DNA of 64,000 bases from Candidatus Saccharibacteria bacterium HGW-Saccharibacteria-1 (GCA_002839415.1 PGXZ01000005.1:1-64000); one strand, 5' to 3'. Shown: positions 33,075-42,799, counted from the stretch's first letter. Made by a program: numbers and translations. Notes: a model not told the origin generated them from the letters alone.

Positions 33075-33650
33075 ATGAGTATTGAAAAAAATGTTAAAGT
33101 TATTGCTTTCGTCGGTCTTGCTGGCGCTGGCAAGAGCGTAGCTGTCGATTACATAACCGAAAAAGGCTACCCAAAGGTATATTTTGGAGGAATTATTTAC
33201 GCAGCTATGAATGAAGCCGGAATCGAAATCACCCCAGATAGTCAACAAAAATTCCGTGAAGAAATCCGTGAAGCTGAAGGAAAAGATTTTGTCGTAAAAC
33301 GCGTAATCAAACAAACCAACGATCTAATCAATGCTGGTCAACACCGCGTCGTTCTTGACGGATTATACAGCTGGACTGAATATAAAATTCTAAAACACGA
33401 ATACCCCGGCGAGCTATCCGTCGTTGCTGTGGTTGCACCTAAAAAACTACGCCATCATCGCCTCGCCAACCGACCAGAACGTCCATTTACCCAAGAAGAA
33501 GCCGATAAACGCGACTGGACAGAGATAGAAGGCCTCGAAAAAGGTGGGCCAATTGCTATCGCCGACCACTATATCATCAACAATAGCCACCTTGATAATA
33601 TGTACAGGCAACTAGATGAAATTTTAGAGGAAGAAAAATTCTTGAACTAA
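33075..33650 (+). CDS. P-loop nucleotide kinase, dephospho-CoA kinase-like
   Basis: The 191-residue protein has Walker A Gly-Leu-Ala-Gly-Ala-Gly-Lys-Ser at residues 14-21. A Val-Leu-Asp-Gly-Leu-Tyr strand near 94, an Arg-x-x-x-Arg-Pro-Glu-Arg-Pro-Phe lid, and a C-terminal Ile-Ala-Asp-His-Tyr-Ile-Ile-Asn-Asn segment resemble dephospho-CoA kinases and the archaeal UPF0200 group. It probably phosphorylates a small nucleotide-like substrate. The stop codon lies inside the left arm of the terminator at 33645. Confidence 0.8.
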   Translation: MSIEKNVKVIAFVGLAGAGKSVAVDYITEKGYPKVYFGGIIYAAMNEAGIEITPDSQQKFREEIREAEGKDFVVKRVIKQTNDLINAGQHRVVLDGLYSWTEYKILKHEYPGELSVVAVVAPKKLRHHRLANRPERPFTQEEADKRDWTEIEGLEKGGPIAIADHYIINNSHLDNMYRQLDEILEEEKFLN

Positions 33651-33684
33651 ATAACTCCGCTATAAAAAGCGGAGTTATTTAGTT
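33645..33684. terminator. bidirectional terminator between the kinase gene and rpoD
   Basis: Perfect 17-base arms (33645-33661 and 33668-33684) enclose a 6-base loop. The stem has a GC-rich top and AT-rich base, and serves the two convergent genes. The kinase stop codon is inside the left arm. Confidence 0.85.
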
Positions 33685-33694
33685 ATTGTCTACA

Positions 33695-34699
33695 CTACCC
33701 TAAATATTCGTGTAATTTCTTGGCATCTTTATGCTTGCGAAGTTTCGCAAGAGCCTTGGCTTCAATTTGACGAATGCGTTCGCGGGTTACGGCAAATTCA
33801 CGACCGACTTCCTCTAGAGTATGACTTTTGGTACCCTCGAGACCAAAGCGCATTTTGACTATCTTTTGTTCACGATCAGATAATGTCGAAAGAACCGATT
33901 GAACCTGCTCTTTTAAAAGTTGTGACGTGGCTGATTCTTCGGGGGTTACATTACCTTCATCCTCAATGAAATCACCAAGAACTGAATCTTCGTCTTCACC
34001 ATCACGACCAACACCAGCATCGAGTGATGTAATATCTTGTTTAATCTTGATAACGTACTCGACCTTAGCAGGCTCCATCTCAAGCTCTTTACCGAGTTCT
34101 TCGATAGTTGGCTCGCGGTTTAGCTCTTGCGTCATGCGGCGTTGCGTACGTAGTAATTTGTTAATAGTTTCAACCATGTGAACCGGAATACGAATCGTGC
34201 GGGCCTGGTCGGCGATAGCACGGGTAATCGCCTGGCGAATCCACCAAGTGGCGTAAGTTGAAAATTTAAAACCTTTATCTGGGTCAAATTTTTCAACTGC
34301 GCGCAAAAGCCCCGTATTACCCTCTTGAATCAAATCAAGAAAATCAAGTCCACGACCACTATATCGCTTGGCGATTGAAACCACTAAACGCATGTTGGCT
34401 TCGGCCATTTTATCCTTGGCTTTTTTATCACCAGCTATTACGCGTTGTGCTAAGGCTAATTCTTCTTCTGAATTTAAAAGTGGAATCTTGCCGATTTCGC
34501 GTAAGTACAAACGAACGCTATCATCACTGGCATCATCAAAATACTGACCACGATTAAGCGTATCTTCATCTTCCTCTTCTTCGTCAACGAGGTCTTCGGG
34601 ATTTGGCTCATCTACTAAACTTAGTGGGCCACCACTAGCATCAATCACCACTACTTCATCAAGGACAGCTTCCTCGACTTCTTTTTTACCTTTGACCAT
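33695..34699 (-). CDS. rpoD: RNA polymerase primary sigma factor (RpoD/SigA)
   Basis: The 334-residue protein has regions 1.2 to 4.2: [11 protein letters not shown] (1.2), the [14 protein letters not shown] (2.3-2.4) box that melts the -10, and the Thr-Leu-Glu-Glu-Val-Gly helix-turn-helix (4.2) that reads the -35. Region 1.1 is replaced by a short acidic N-terminus. The -10-binding residues are canonical, in line with the many TATAAT boxes here. GGAGA precedes the ATG, and the start lies 14 bases inside dnaG. Confidence 0.97.
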   Translation of the reverse strand: MVKGKKEVEEAVLDEVVVIDASGGPLSLVDEPNPEDLVDEEEEDEDTLNRGQYFDDASDDSVRLYLREIGKIPLLNSEEELALAQRVIAGDKKAKDKMAEANMRLVVSIAKRYSGRGLDFLDLIQEGNTGLLRAVEKFDPDKGFKFSTYATWWIRQAITRAIADQARTIRIPVHMVETINKLLRTQRRMTQELNREPTIEELGKELEMEPAKVEYVIKIKQDITSLDAGVGRDGEDEDSVLGDFIEDEGNVTPEESATSQLLKEQVQSVLSTLSDREQKIVKMRFGLEGTKSHTLEEVGREFAVTRERIRQIEAKALAKLRKHKDAKKLHEYLG

Positions 34700-36434
34700 G
34701 TTGTATCTCCTTAATTAGTTTGTTCAGCATACTTCGGATTTCATTCGCCTTGACGTCGTCACCAAGAGTCTCGGCGTCACGCAATTGTTCCGTTAATATG
34801 TCTTTTTGTTTTTTTCTGTGTTCATTTGCTACTTGGCGGATCAATCGTGCCGTTTCAAAGTAACGATCTTGGTCGTTCCAATCAGCATATCGAGCGTCGG
34901 CCTTTAATAATAATATTTTTACATAGTTGTCGAATTTTTGCAACTGCTGAGGAGTTTCTTCAAAGGTTTTACCACCATTTATAGACAGATAATTGACTAT
35001 CGCCTGCCTTTCATCGCCAATAAACATATCGACGTCTGCTGTTTTGATTAAATCGTGAGTTGATTTATCAATTAGAACTATTGATAGTAAATTATCTTGA
35101 TAAGAAGCCGGATCCGAGTCCTCGACAGATGGTTGAACAATTTTTTTATATGATTTTTGAATTCGATCATCATTGTTGTTCATTTTCTCTTTTAGAGTGT
35201 CGATTGATGACTCGCTATAACCTGAAATTTTAGACATATAATGCTCTTGTTCGACTGGGTCTTGTAACATTTTAACTACGTCAAGTGCGGCGGTCGTAAA
35301 GCGTTTTTTACCGGTAGCTGTTTTCAGATCTTCCCTTAAAGAGTACTGTTTAATTACCCAATCTACCGCTGGCTCAGCCTGGTCAATCGCCTTTTGCCAC
35401 AAATCAGGATCCTGTTGAATTAACTCGTCAGGATCTTTGGCGAAATCAGGTAAGGAAATAATCGTCAATTCAACACCAACATTCTGAGCAATTGGAATCG
35501 CCCTTTCGGTGGCGGCTAGTCCAGCCTTGTCGCCATCAAAAGCCAACCTAATTTTGCTACTAAGTCTGACTAAAGCCTTTAGATGATATTCGGTCATTGC
35601 CGTTCCAGCAGTTGCGACCACCTGGGAAATACCAACTTGATGACTACTGACGACATCTAAATTACCTTCAACTATTACAGAGTAATCACCGGCTCGTATA
35701 GCCTCTTTGGCCTGCGATAAACCAAATACATGTCGACCCTTGTCATACAATAGAGTTTGCGACGTATTTAAATATTTTGGCGCTTTTTCATCGTCAATGA
35801 TAATACGACCCGTAAAACCGATTACTTGCCCCGTGCCGTCCATTAGCGGCACCATCATTCGGCCACGAAAAAGATCAGTTCCGTAACGATTGACCAGTCC
35901 TGACTCAGATAGCTCCGTTGCTGAAAAACCTTTTTTCTTAAGAAATTGAACTAAAGCGTCACCGCTAACTGGCGCATAACCTATCCTGAAATCTTGAACA
36001 ATTTGTTTGCTTAATTTACGTTTTTTGAAGACATATTCAATCGCATGTTGGTTTTTGATTAAACTTTGTTGATAGTAATTCGCTGCTAAATCATGAGCCT
36101 CTAGTATGCGCTTTTTTCGTCTAGCTATTTCTTGGCTACCCTGTGTATCATATACCGTCAAATCAACGCCAGCTTTCCTAGCCAGATGCTCTAGACTTTG
36201 TCGAAAATCCATTCCTTCGACTTCCATTATAAATGAAAATACATCGCCACCCTTATTAGACGAAAAATCATGCCAAATGTGCTTGTCGGGGCTGACGTAA
36301 AAACTAGGGGTTTTTTCACCAGAAAAAGGACTTAGCCCCTTGAAATTACGACCTGCACGCTTAAGTTGGACGTATTCACCAATAACGTCCTCAATATTTA
36401 ATCGTGCTCGCACTTCCTCTTTGGCGTCCTGCAT
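34686..36434 (-). CDS. dnaG: DNA primase DnaG with a zinc-less N-terminal domain
   Basis: The 582-residue primase has the N-terminal CHC2-type domain, the catalytic core ([11 protein letters not shown] TOPRIM start near 260 and Ala-Phe-Asp-Gly-Asp-Lys-Ala-Gly near 313) and a C-terminal helicase-binding part. It lays down RNA primers at the fork. In the first domain the fold is kept (Glu-Lys-Thr-Pro-Ser-Phe), but all four zinc ligands are replaced: Ser35, Ser38, Asp56 and Ser59 stand where Cys, His, Cys and Cys are expected. The 3' end overlaps rpoD by 14 bases, a remnant of the classical dnaG-rpoD operon. Confidence 0.95.
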   Translation of the reverse strand: MQDAKEEVRARLNIEDVIGEYVQLKRAGRNFKGLSPFSGEKTPSFYVSPDKHIWHDFSSNKGGDVFSFIMEVEGMDFRQSLEHLARKAGVDLTVYDTQGSQEIARRKKRILEAHDLAANYYQQSLIKNQHAIEYVFKKRKLSKQIVQDFRIGYAPVSGDALVQFLKKKGFSATELSESGLVNRYGTDLFRGRMMVPLMDGTGQVIGFTGRIIIDDEKAPKYLNTSQTLLYDKGRHVFGLSQAKEAIRAGDYSVIVEGNLDVVSSHQVGISQVVATAGTAMTEYHLKALVRLSSKIRLAFDGDKAGLAATERAIPIAQNVGVELTIISLPDFAKDPDELIQQDPDLWQKAIDQAEPAVDWVIKQYSLREDLKTATGKKRFTTAALDVVKMLQDPVEQEHYMSKISGYSESSIDTLKEKMNNNDDRIQKSYKKIVQPSVEDSDPASYQDNLLSIVLIDKSTHDLIKTADVDMFIGDERQAIVNYLSINGGKTFEETPQQLQKFDNYVKILLLKADARYADWNDQDRYFETARLIRQVANEHRKKQKDILTEQLRDAETLGDDVKANEIRSMLNKLIKEIQHGQR

Positions 36435-36441
36435 TATATAT

Positions 36442-36447
36442 ATTATA
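36442..36447 (-). promoter_or_regulatory. -10 box of dnaG-rpoD, leaderless type
   Basis: Consensus TATAAT on the minus strand, seven bases before the dnaG ATG. No Shine-Dalgarno sequence lies between. Confidence 0.55.
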
Positions 36448-36517
36448 CCTCTGTTAGATGAGAACTCAAAACTATGATTTTGATTTTTGCAATGATTATG
36501 CTTAAATTAACAGTAGT

Positions 36518-37123
36518 ATGTATCAAGATAATAATCAAGAAAACCCCATAGACTATCTGGATCAGATAGCTCCGAAAAGCCAGAGCAACAACTGGTTGTT
36601 GTCAAAAAAACCACTGATAATTGGTTTAATTGCCATGGCGGGTCTTCTAATTGTAATCTCGGCCTTTAGTATGCTGTCTGGCAATAACGCTTCAACCGCT
36701 CGGTTAGCAGCCAGATTATCAAGTACCGGAACACTGGCTAAAAATTCCACTAAGAACATTAAAAGCACACAGCTGCGTGCAACCAACGCTAATCTATCTA
36801 GCTATTTAACAAACGCAATTCGTGATATCGAGCCTTTTTTGGCTAAGGAAGGTATTAAAATTAAAAGTATCGATAAAACCATCGTAGCTAGTGAAGCAAC
36901 GACCGAATTAGACACCGTACTAGAGAACGCCAGACTTAACGCTATTTATGACCGAACCTATGCGCGTGAAATGGCTTATAAATTAGACACAATTATCACT
37001 CTAATGAATAAGGTCAATAAAAATAGTAGTAGCAAGTCGTTAAAGCAATACCTAACGACTTCGGTCGAAAACCTGACCCCAATAAAAGATTCAATGTCTA
37101 ATTTTAATGCCGACAACAGTTAA
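36518..37123 (+). CDS. uncharacterised single-pass membrane protein
   Basis: The 201-residue protein has a Gln/Asn-rich cytoplasmic N-terminus, one membrane helix at residues 32-52 and a predicted helical outside domain rich in Ser, Thr, Asn and Lys. No family is recognised. The layout is similar to the proteins at 18114 and 25402, though the sequences do not look closely related by eye. It is convergent with the YjbR gene at a 1-base gap. Confidence 0.65.
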   Translation: MYQDNNQENPIDYLDQIAPKSQSNNWLLSKKPLIIGLIAMAGLLIVISAFSMLSGNNASTARLAARLSSTGTLAKNSTKNIKSTQLRATNANLSSYLTNAIRDIEPFLAKEGIKIKSIDKTIVASEATTELDTVLENARLNAIYDRTYAREMAYKLDTIITLMNKVNKNSSSKSLKQYLTTSVENLTPIKDSMSNFNADNS

Positions 37124-37124
37124 A

Positions 37125-37472
37125 TTAAGCTGCCTTGCCGCCGTTCACTAAATTATAGCTAATAGTAATTAGGCTTCTAAGTTCATCATCTGGCACCTGG
37201 CCGGTACAAATAATTGTGTTCCAATGTTTTTTGCTGAGGTGATAACCTGGCAATATCGTTTCGTATGTCTCGCGTAATTTCTCTGCCAGTTGTGGGTCGC
37301 ATTTTAAACTAACCCGAAGTGGATTTGAGCTTTCTGCAATTAGCGCAAACATTTTGCCCTTACCTTCATCCTTGTGTCCGATCTTATAAACCGAAGTATC
37401 TTCACCAAATGGGAAATCAAGCCAGGCGTCTGAAAAGCTCAATATATATTCTTCAATTTCTTTGTGTGTCAT
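37125..37472 (-). CDS. MmcQ/YjbR family (DUF419) protein
   Basis: The 115-residue protein has the features of the YjbR fold: an acidic Asp-Phe-Pro-Phe-Gly-Glu-Asp-Thr-x-Val-Tyr-Lys motif near residue 18, a Lys-Met-Phe-Ala-Leu-Ile strand and a Pro-Gly-Tyr-His-Leu-Ser-Lys-Lys-His-Trp-Asn motif near 75. The double-wing fold suggests DNA binding, but the function is not known. It is the last gene of the mscL-orn-CapA set. Confidence 0.85.
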   Translation of the reverse strand: MTHKEIEEYILSFSDAWLDFPFGEDTSVYKIGHKDEGKGKMFALIAESSNPLRVSLKCDPQLAEKLRETYETILPGYHLSKKHWNTIICTGQVPDDELRSLITISYNLVNGGKAA

Positions 37473-37481
37473 AAATCTATT

Positions 37482-38702
37482 TTACAGACTACTGTATGGT
37501 GCTTGCAAACTATTCATCGTCGATTGCCAATTTAAACGTTGTAAAATACTATTTTGTTGCTCGGGTGAGGCCGGTTTTACAATTTTATCGGAATCATTTG
37601 TACCAACAACGCCAAATTTATAAGTTATTGATAATTTTGATAATTGTTGCCGTTTTGCACTCGCCAAACAACTATCCTTAAATTTTGAGCAACCCTTACC
37701 AAGTTCAAGCCACTTTTTAAGGTTAGTGTCGTCAGATTTACCTAAATTCATAACAACTTTAATACCAGCCGAGCGTACAACCTCTGGTGTGTCTTGCTGA
37801 TCAAACATAAAATTACCCATTGAATATGCTATCAAATGGCCCTTGTAGCTTTCGGTATTTTGAATCCAGTGTGGGTGATCACCCAGTACCATGTCAGCCC
37901 CATTATCAATCAAACTTCTATAAAAACCTGACTTAATTTCATCAGGACTGCTTTTATATTCAGCACCCATGTGTGGCATGGCGATAACCGGCATATAAGG
38001 GCTATACTTTGCGATTTCAGCCACGGCTTCGGCAGGAGGGATGCCAAACACGCCATGATAAGCGCAAATCGCAACGGGCAAATCACCTTTTGTTGTGGTT
38101 TTATCATCATTAGCAACAGTAACTGGTAAATCAATCACCTCACAGGCATCATCGACTGATTTGTAATCATAATTACCAAAATATTGAATGCCATTTTTTT
38201 CCAGCTGTTGTTTTGTTTCGGTAAATCCATCGGCACCCTGGTTATCAGTGTGATTATTGGCAAGCGTAAAGGCAGTAAACCACTTAGCCGCTTCTGGTAA
38301 ATAATTTGGCGAACAATTAAATTGCAAAGCAGCTTCTTGTTGAGCCGACGTCATATCAACACCCGCCACAGTTGGACATTCTAGCCCTGAAATCCAGGCA
38401 TCATATTGATTACGATTAAACTCGTTTAGTCTTGAGAACGGATAGGAATATTTAAATGAACTCGCAAGTGACCAATCATTTATATAGCGACCCCAAAAAG
38501 TATTACCTAAAAACAGCACATTTGACGAGAAGCTCTTAGGCGCAGGCTTTTTAACAATTTCTTTTACAATCTGAACATTCTTATTTGTAACAGTTTGACT
38601 ATTCTTCCACCAAAAATAAGCCGCTGGCAGACCAAGTATTAAAACGCACACAATAATTATTAAAATTTTAGGAAAATTGCGGTGCGGCTTTACACTCAAC
38701 AT
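37482..38702 (-). CDS. CapA-family (PGA_cap) metallophosphoesterase-like protein
   Basis: One N-terminal membrane helix (residues 12-31) is followed by a PGA_cap domain over the remaining 370 residues. Visible family motifs are Asn-Asn-His-Thr-Asp-Asn-Gln-Gly near 148, Pro-His-Met-Gly-Ala-Glu-Tyr near 243, Leu-Gly-Asp-His-Pro-His-Trp-Ile-Gln near 273 and Ser-Met-Gly-Asn-Phe-Met-Phe-Asp near 294. The opening motif reads Leu-Gly-Asn-Thr-Phe-Trp-Gly-Arg, with Asn in place of the usual metal-binding Asp. Members take part in poly-glutamate capsule or envelope metabolism, and the domain lies outside the membrane. Confidence 0.88.
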   Translation of the reverse strand: MLSVKPHRNFPKILIIIVCVLILGLPAAYFWWKNSQTVTNKNVQIVKEIVKKPAPKSFSSNVLFLGNTFWGRYINDWSLASSFKYSYPFSRLNEFNRNQYDAWISGLECPTVAGVDMTSAQQEAALQFNCSPNYLPEAAKWFTAFTLANNHTDNQGADGFTETKQQLEKNGIQYFGNYDYKSVDDACEVIDLPVTVANDDKTTTKGDLPVAICAYHGVFGIPPAEAVAEIAKYSPYMPVIAMPHMGAEYKSSPDEIKSGFYRSLIDNGADMVLGDHPHWIQNTESYKGHLIAYSMGNFMFDQQDTPEVVRSAGIKVVMNLGKSDDTNLKKWLELGKGCSKFKDSCLASAKRQQLSKLSITYKFGVVGTNDSDKIVKPASPEQQNSILQRLNWQSTMNSLQAPYSSL

Positions 38703-38720
38703 AGTAATTTAATTGTAACA

Positions 38721-39278
38721 CTATTTGATGCTAGTTAAATAGTACTGAAGCTCTAATATGCTGCCCCTGATGTCACTAAGAGCACGATGTTCATCGGGTT
38801 TGTTAAAAGATTTTTTGAATTTAGCATCGAAAACTACTTTCCAAGCACTAACGTCTAACATTCGATAATGAAGTCGGGCATCGAACCTTGGCCATTTAGC
38901 CACAATAAATCGCCTATCCATGTGGATTGAATTACCTGCCAACAAAACCGGCAAACCTGGCTTGAAGTGCTCGTCAATAAAGGCTAATATTTCATCCTCT
39001 ATCTCGAATAAATCCTTGCCGCCAGGATTTTGCTTAAGCAAATTATCCCTCGTAGCTGGATTCGCATCCCAAAATGAAGCGTTCAGCGCTAGCCTCTCCA
39101 ATAGTTGCTTTGAGTCGCTCTTAACAACACCTTCATAAGTTGCAATTTCAGTAAAATTCCAATCAGTTACAATCGCTGCCGCCTCTAAAATTAAGTCATT
39201 TTCAGCCGACAAACCAGTCATTTCAAGATCAAGCCATAAAATTCGCTCAGGTCGTTTGTTCGCAAGTTTTTTATTCAT
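38721..39278 (-). CDS. orn: oligoribonuclease
   Basis: The 185-residue DEDDh exonuclease has motif I Trp-Leu-Asp-Leu-Glu-Met-Thr-Gly-Leu near residue 16, the Asn-Ser-Ile-His-x-Asp-Arg-Arg-Phe motif II near 115 and His-Arg-Ala-Leu-Ser-Asp-Ile in motif III near 163. It degrades RNA dinucleotides to mononucleotides, the final step after RNase J and PNPase. It starts two bases after mscL, and the ribosome site AAAGAAAG is inside the mscL end. Confidence 0.94.
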   Translation of the reverse strand: MNKKLANKRPERILWLDLEMTGLSAENDLILEAAAIVTDWNFTEIATYEGVVKSDSKQLLERLALNASFWDANPATRDNLLKQNPGGKDLFEIEDEILAFIDEHFKPGLPVLLAGNSIHMDRRFIVAKWPRFDARLHYRMLDVSAWKVVFDAKFKKSFNKPDEHRALSDIRGSILELQYYLTSIK

Positions 39279-39280
39279 TT

Positions 39281-39715
39281 TTATACTTTCTTTTTATCAA
39301 ATTGATCAAATTTTAATAGTTTTACAACGAAATACACAACCAAGGCGATAACCATAAAATTGATAAAATCATTTAAAAATATCCCGTAGCGCAAGGCAAC
39401 AACTTGACCTGCGCCAGTTTTGCCAATCGTCAGCGACAAACCCTTTAAACCTTCTGCAGAGCCCAAGACCAAGCCTAGTGGAGGCATAACGACATTATCT
39501 ACCAAAGACTTAACTAAGACGCTGATAGCACCTCCAAGCACTAACCCAACAGCCAGACCGACCACGCCCTGTGTGCGAATAAAATCAACAAAGCCCCTTA
39601 AGTGCGTTCTACTAACGCCAGAAACCGCCTTTGGATTTACTTCAGTGATTTTCTTGGCAATTTTTGATTTTTCAATTATCTTATTCTGCTTAATTGGTTT
39701 ATTCGTACCGGCCAT
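39281..39715 (-). CDS. mscL: large-conductance mechanosensitive channel MscL
   Basis: The 144-residue protein has an N-terminal Lys-rich extension of about 40 residues not found in most MscL. TM1 follows, with Gly-Val-Val-Gly-Leu-Ala-Val-Gly-Leu-Val-Leu-Gly, then the Leu-Val-Asp-Asn-Val-Val-Met-Pro-Pro-Leu-Gly loop and TM2 with Asn-Asp-Phe-Ile-Asn-Phe. It opens as a safety valve at high membrane tension. TAGGAG precedes the ATG. Confidence 0.95.
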   Translation of the reverse strand: MAGTNKPIKQNKIIEKSKIAKKITEVNPKAVSGVSRTHLRGFVDFIRTQGVVGLAVGLVLGGAISVLVKSLVDNVVMPPLGLVLGSAEGLKGLSLTIGKTGAGQVVALRYGIFLNDFINFMVIALVVYFVVKLLKFDQFDKKKV

Positions 39716-39769
39716 AATTAACTCCTACTAATCCTAGGTTTTATTATAACATTTTTAAAATAACCTAAA

Positions 39770-40960
39770 TTAAGGCGCCGGGGCTGCAACCCTAAAGCCA
39801 ACCGCTCCACCCTCGAAATCAGGCGCAAAATTAATATATAAAGCCATAATACCAGCAGCGTCTCCAGTTGCCCAAAGACCACCACGAACAAACCCTTTCT
39901 GAGTTATATCTTTTACGTCACTAACAAGCTGGCCAATACCCTTTGTACTATTCCAGCTAGCAGCACCATCAATCCCTGTCATTACAGGCGTTGGACTCGG
40001 AGATAGGCTACCATTAACATTGATAGTTGGCCACTCAATCCATGATAAATAAGTATTATTTATGTCGCCAGGCTTATCATTTGTTGACTTGCCAGCCGTC
40101 CATTCCCAAACATTACCCGCCATATCCCAAATAACTTGGCCATTGCTCAACGTTAGCGTGCGCTTTTGATTTGAAGGCGAACCCTGCCAGGTGCCAGAAT
40201 AGCCGTCATTGTCAGCACTGGCGGCCAAAGAATTGTCGGGCGTTCCGTCATTATGACCCGAGTATATATAACCCGTTCCAACTACACCACTACTCCAGTT
40301 ACTAGCAACACCAAGTACATTTTGGGCGATAGTCAGCCACTCGGCCTCGGTAATTAGATGACAGCCAGTGCATCCAGCGACATTCGCACTATTTATTATT
40401 GCCATATTCTGAGTTATGTCTACCCAAGGACTTCCAGATGCGGCACTGACAGGCACGTTACCACCGGCATTTTTTGCTTCATATTTCATTACGCAAAAAC
40501 CTGAGGTGCCGTACGTCAAGCTTCCAGGAACTGGTATGAAACCAGATGGACAAGCCTCTGGCTGAGCCAAAGCAATTGCAGCCGGTTGCGAATCATTTGT
40601 TATTACATAACTAGTATTTGATTTTGTCTTGGCTAATATATACGAGCTTGGATCGTTTAATCTGTTTGGACTATAATTAAAACTATCGCCGGAACCAGTT
40701 TTGATACATTTATTAGTTGAGCTGTCTGGAATATCGCACCTTATGGTGTCTGGATATTTGTCATTCTCAGCTTGGAATATTGATAACTGTTTTTTTGCAT
40801 TATCCAGATCTGACACCAAAGCGGCCTCTGTCGCCTTTTTTGACAGATTTGTATACGAAACAATAGTTATCGCCGCTAAAATACCGATTACGACTATAAC
40901 TACTAGTAGCTCTACTATTGTAAAGCCCGTCGATAACCGTGAAGAAGCTTGCTTAGTCAT
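39770..40960 (-). CDS. type IV pilin-like protein fused to an FGE/SUMF1-like domain
   Basis: The prepilin signal is complete: Gly12-Phe13 is the cleavage site, Glu17 is the +5 Glu, and a 20-residue hydrophobic helix follows. A short alpha/beta pilin head ends near residue 120. From about 135 to 396 the protein has a formylglycine-generating-enzyme/sulfatase-modifying-factor (C-type lectin fold) domain, with a Phe-Cys-Val-Met-Lys-Tyr-Glu-Ala start, Gly-Asn-Val-Trp-Glu-Trp-Thr-Ala-Gly near 285 and the closing Arg-Gly-Gly-x-Trp ... Gly-Phe-Arg-Val-Ala. Such domains on pilins often serve as ligand-binding tips. It may help this presumed epibiont to grip host cells. It has no operon partners here. 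Confidence 0.88.
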   Translation of the reverse strand: MTKQASSRLSTGFTIVELLVVIVVIGILAAITIVSYTNLSKKATEAALVSDLDNAKKQLSIFQAENDKYPDTIRCDIPDSSTNKCIKTGSGDSFNYSPNRLNDPSSYILAKTKSNTSYVITNDSQPAAIALAQPEACPSGFIPVPGSLTYGTSGFCVMKYEAKNAGGNVPVSAASGSPWVDITQNMAIINSANVAGCTGCHLITEAEWLTIAQNVLGVASNWSSGVVGTGYIYSGHNDGTPDNSLAASADNDGYSGTWQGSPSNQKRTLTLSNGQVIWDMAGNVWEWTAGKSTNDKPGDINNTYLSWIEWPTINVNGSLSPSPTPVMTGIDGAASWNSTKGIGQLVSDVKDITQKGFVRGGLWATGDAAGIMALYINFAPDFEGGAVGFRVAAPAP

Positions 40961-41082
40961 ATTAAACCCACTAATTTTAAATTAATAATAAATTTTCGTG
41001 CAATACCGATTCTAAACAAACCACCCTCCTAAATTACGAGTTAATTTAATATAGATTAACATAAGCTATATTTAAAAATCAA

Positions 41083-42774
41083 TTACATTTTCGAAGGAAC
41101 TTCGATACCAAGCAAATCTAATCCATTAATAAATATTTGGCTGACTTTCTGCAATAAATTTAGCCTTGCTTGCTTTTCAATTTCAGTTACATCACCAATT
41201 GCAACTGGTGTGTTTTCGTAGTAGCGATTTAGTTCTTTAGCAAGTTCATACAGGAACATTGCGACTTTATGAGGCTCGAGGTCCCTTGCGGCCGTGCGTA
41301 CAACTTCAGGATATTGTAATAGTTTCAATATAACTGATTTTTCGGACTCAAAATCATAATTTTCATCATAATCAACGACCGTATTATCATTTAAAATTTT
41401 ATTAACGCGCACAGCGGCGTATTGAATGTATGGGCCGCTAAAACCTGTCAGTGCAAAAATTGAATTCCAATCGAACAAGATGTTTGTACGACGGTCGGCT
41501 GCAAAATCGCTAAATTTAATCGCACCTAATGATATTTTTTTAATATCATCATCTGAGATATCACCAGATTTAACTACCTCGCGGGCCTTAGCCTCGGCAG
41601 TATCGAGCAATTCCTCAAGCGAAACTACACCCTTACGACTGCTCATTTTTCCACGCGTACCGTCATCATTTATTTGATCGATAGCGCCAAACCACAAATG
41701 ATAAAGTTCAGTTTTTATTCCAATTTTCTCTGCCATAGCGAATAGCTGAGTAAAATAAAATTGTTGTTCAGAGCCTACACAGTAAACTACTTTATCGGGA
41801 TGCCAATTTTCCTCACGATAATATAATGTCGCTAAATCGTTCGTAGCATATAATGCAGTGCCATTACTTTTCTGAATTAACATTGGCACATCAAAACCAT
41901 ATTCATCCAATGAAACGATTATTGAATTATCGTCGTTCTTAACCGCAACGCCATTTTCTACTAGTTTAGCTGCTATTTCCTTGCCCATTGGCGCAAAAAA
42001 GGCCTCACCTAATTCGTAGTCAGTTGGAATTTTTAGACGATTCATAATGTCATGAATATGCTCAAGCGAAATTTTATTAAACTTTTCACTGTACATTTTT
42101 GCCGTAGCATCACCCTGTTCAAGTTTAATTAACCATTCTTGGGCTAAATCAGCTAGCCCAGACTCACCTCGCTCTTTTTCTTCTTTTAAAGCTTTTTTAG
42201 TTTGGACATACACCCGTCCTAATTCATACACGCCATCGCGTGCCAAAGCCTCGTCGTCGCTAAACTTTAGGTATCCAGCGACCCAGATACCAAATGGCGT
42301 ACCGTAATCACCCAGGTGATTATCAGTTATAACCTTCCAGCCAGTCGTTTCCAGCAGCCTCTTAACAGCCCAGCCTTGATTGCCTGATCTTAAATGACCA
42401 ACACTAAACGGCTTGGCCATGTTTGCGCTTGGATATTCAACCACAGCAGTTTTAGATTCTCCATCGCCATTACCACCATAATTTTCCGACCAATTGTCAT
42501 CCAGTGATTTTGCCAAAGATTTTGCCGAAACGCGTAAATTGATAAAACCAGGCCCGGCAATTGTAACTTCAGTAAAAATATCCGTTTCACGAAGTTTATC
42601 CGCAATCAGCTCGGCAATCTCACGCGGATTTTTGCCAACTTTTTTGGTTAATTGCATAGCAATATTAGTTGCATAATCACCAAATTGTGCGTCTGGACGA
42701 CTTAATTGGATACCTACTTCAATATCAAAAAGATGTTTAATAATTTGTTGGATGGTATTAGTAATTTCATTCAT
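41083..42774 (-). CDS. argS: arginyl-tRNA synthetase
   Basis: The 563-residue class I synthetase has the N-terminal Add-1 domain (Phe-Gly-Asp-Tyr-Ala-Thr-Asn near residue 31), the Rossmann core and the DALR anticodon domain at the end. The KMSKS loop reads Gly-Lys-Met-Ser-Ser-Arg-Lys-Gly. The HIGH motif reads Ser124-Val-Gly-His127, so its first His is replaced, while the flanking Leu-Arg-Ser is conserved. It charges tRNA-Arg. It has its own -10 box in the 25-base gap after pyrG. Confidence 0.95.
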   Translation of the reverse strand: MNEITNTIQQIIKHLFDIEVGIQLSRPDAQFGDYATNIAMQLTKKVGKNPREIAELIADKLRETDIFTEVTIAGPGFINLRVSAKSLAKSLDDNWSENYGGNGDGESKTAVVEYPSANMAKPFSVGHLRSGNQGWAVKRLLETTGWKVITDNHLGDYGTPFGIWVAGYLKFSDDEALARDGVYELGRVYVQTKKALKEEKERGESGLADLAQEWLIKLEQGDATAKMYSEKFNKISLEHIHDIMNRLKIPTDYELGEAFFAPMGKEIAAKLVENGVAVKNDDNSIIVSLDEYGFDVPMLIQKSNGTALYATNDLATLYYREENWHPDKVVYCVGSEQQFYFTQLFAMAEKIGIKTELYHLWFGAIDQINDDGTRGKMSSRKGVVSLEELLDTAEAKAREVVKSGDISDDDIKKISLGAIKFSDFAADRRTNILFDWNSIFALTGFSGPYIQYAAVRVNKILNDNTVVDYDENYDFESEKSVILKLLQYPEVVRTAARDLEPHKVAMFLYELAKELNRYYENTPVAIGDVTEIEKQARLNLLQKVSQIFINGLDLLGIEVPSKM

Positions 42775-42782
42775 TACTAATA

Positions 42783-42788
42783 ATTATA
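42783..42788 (-). promoter_or_regulatory. -10 box of argS, leaderless type
   Basis: TATAAT on the minus strand, eight bases before the argS ATG, within the short gap between pyrG and argS. Confidence 0.5.
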
Positions 42789-42799
42789 ACAGATGGTAA

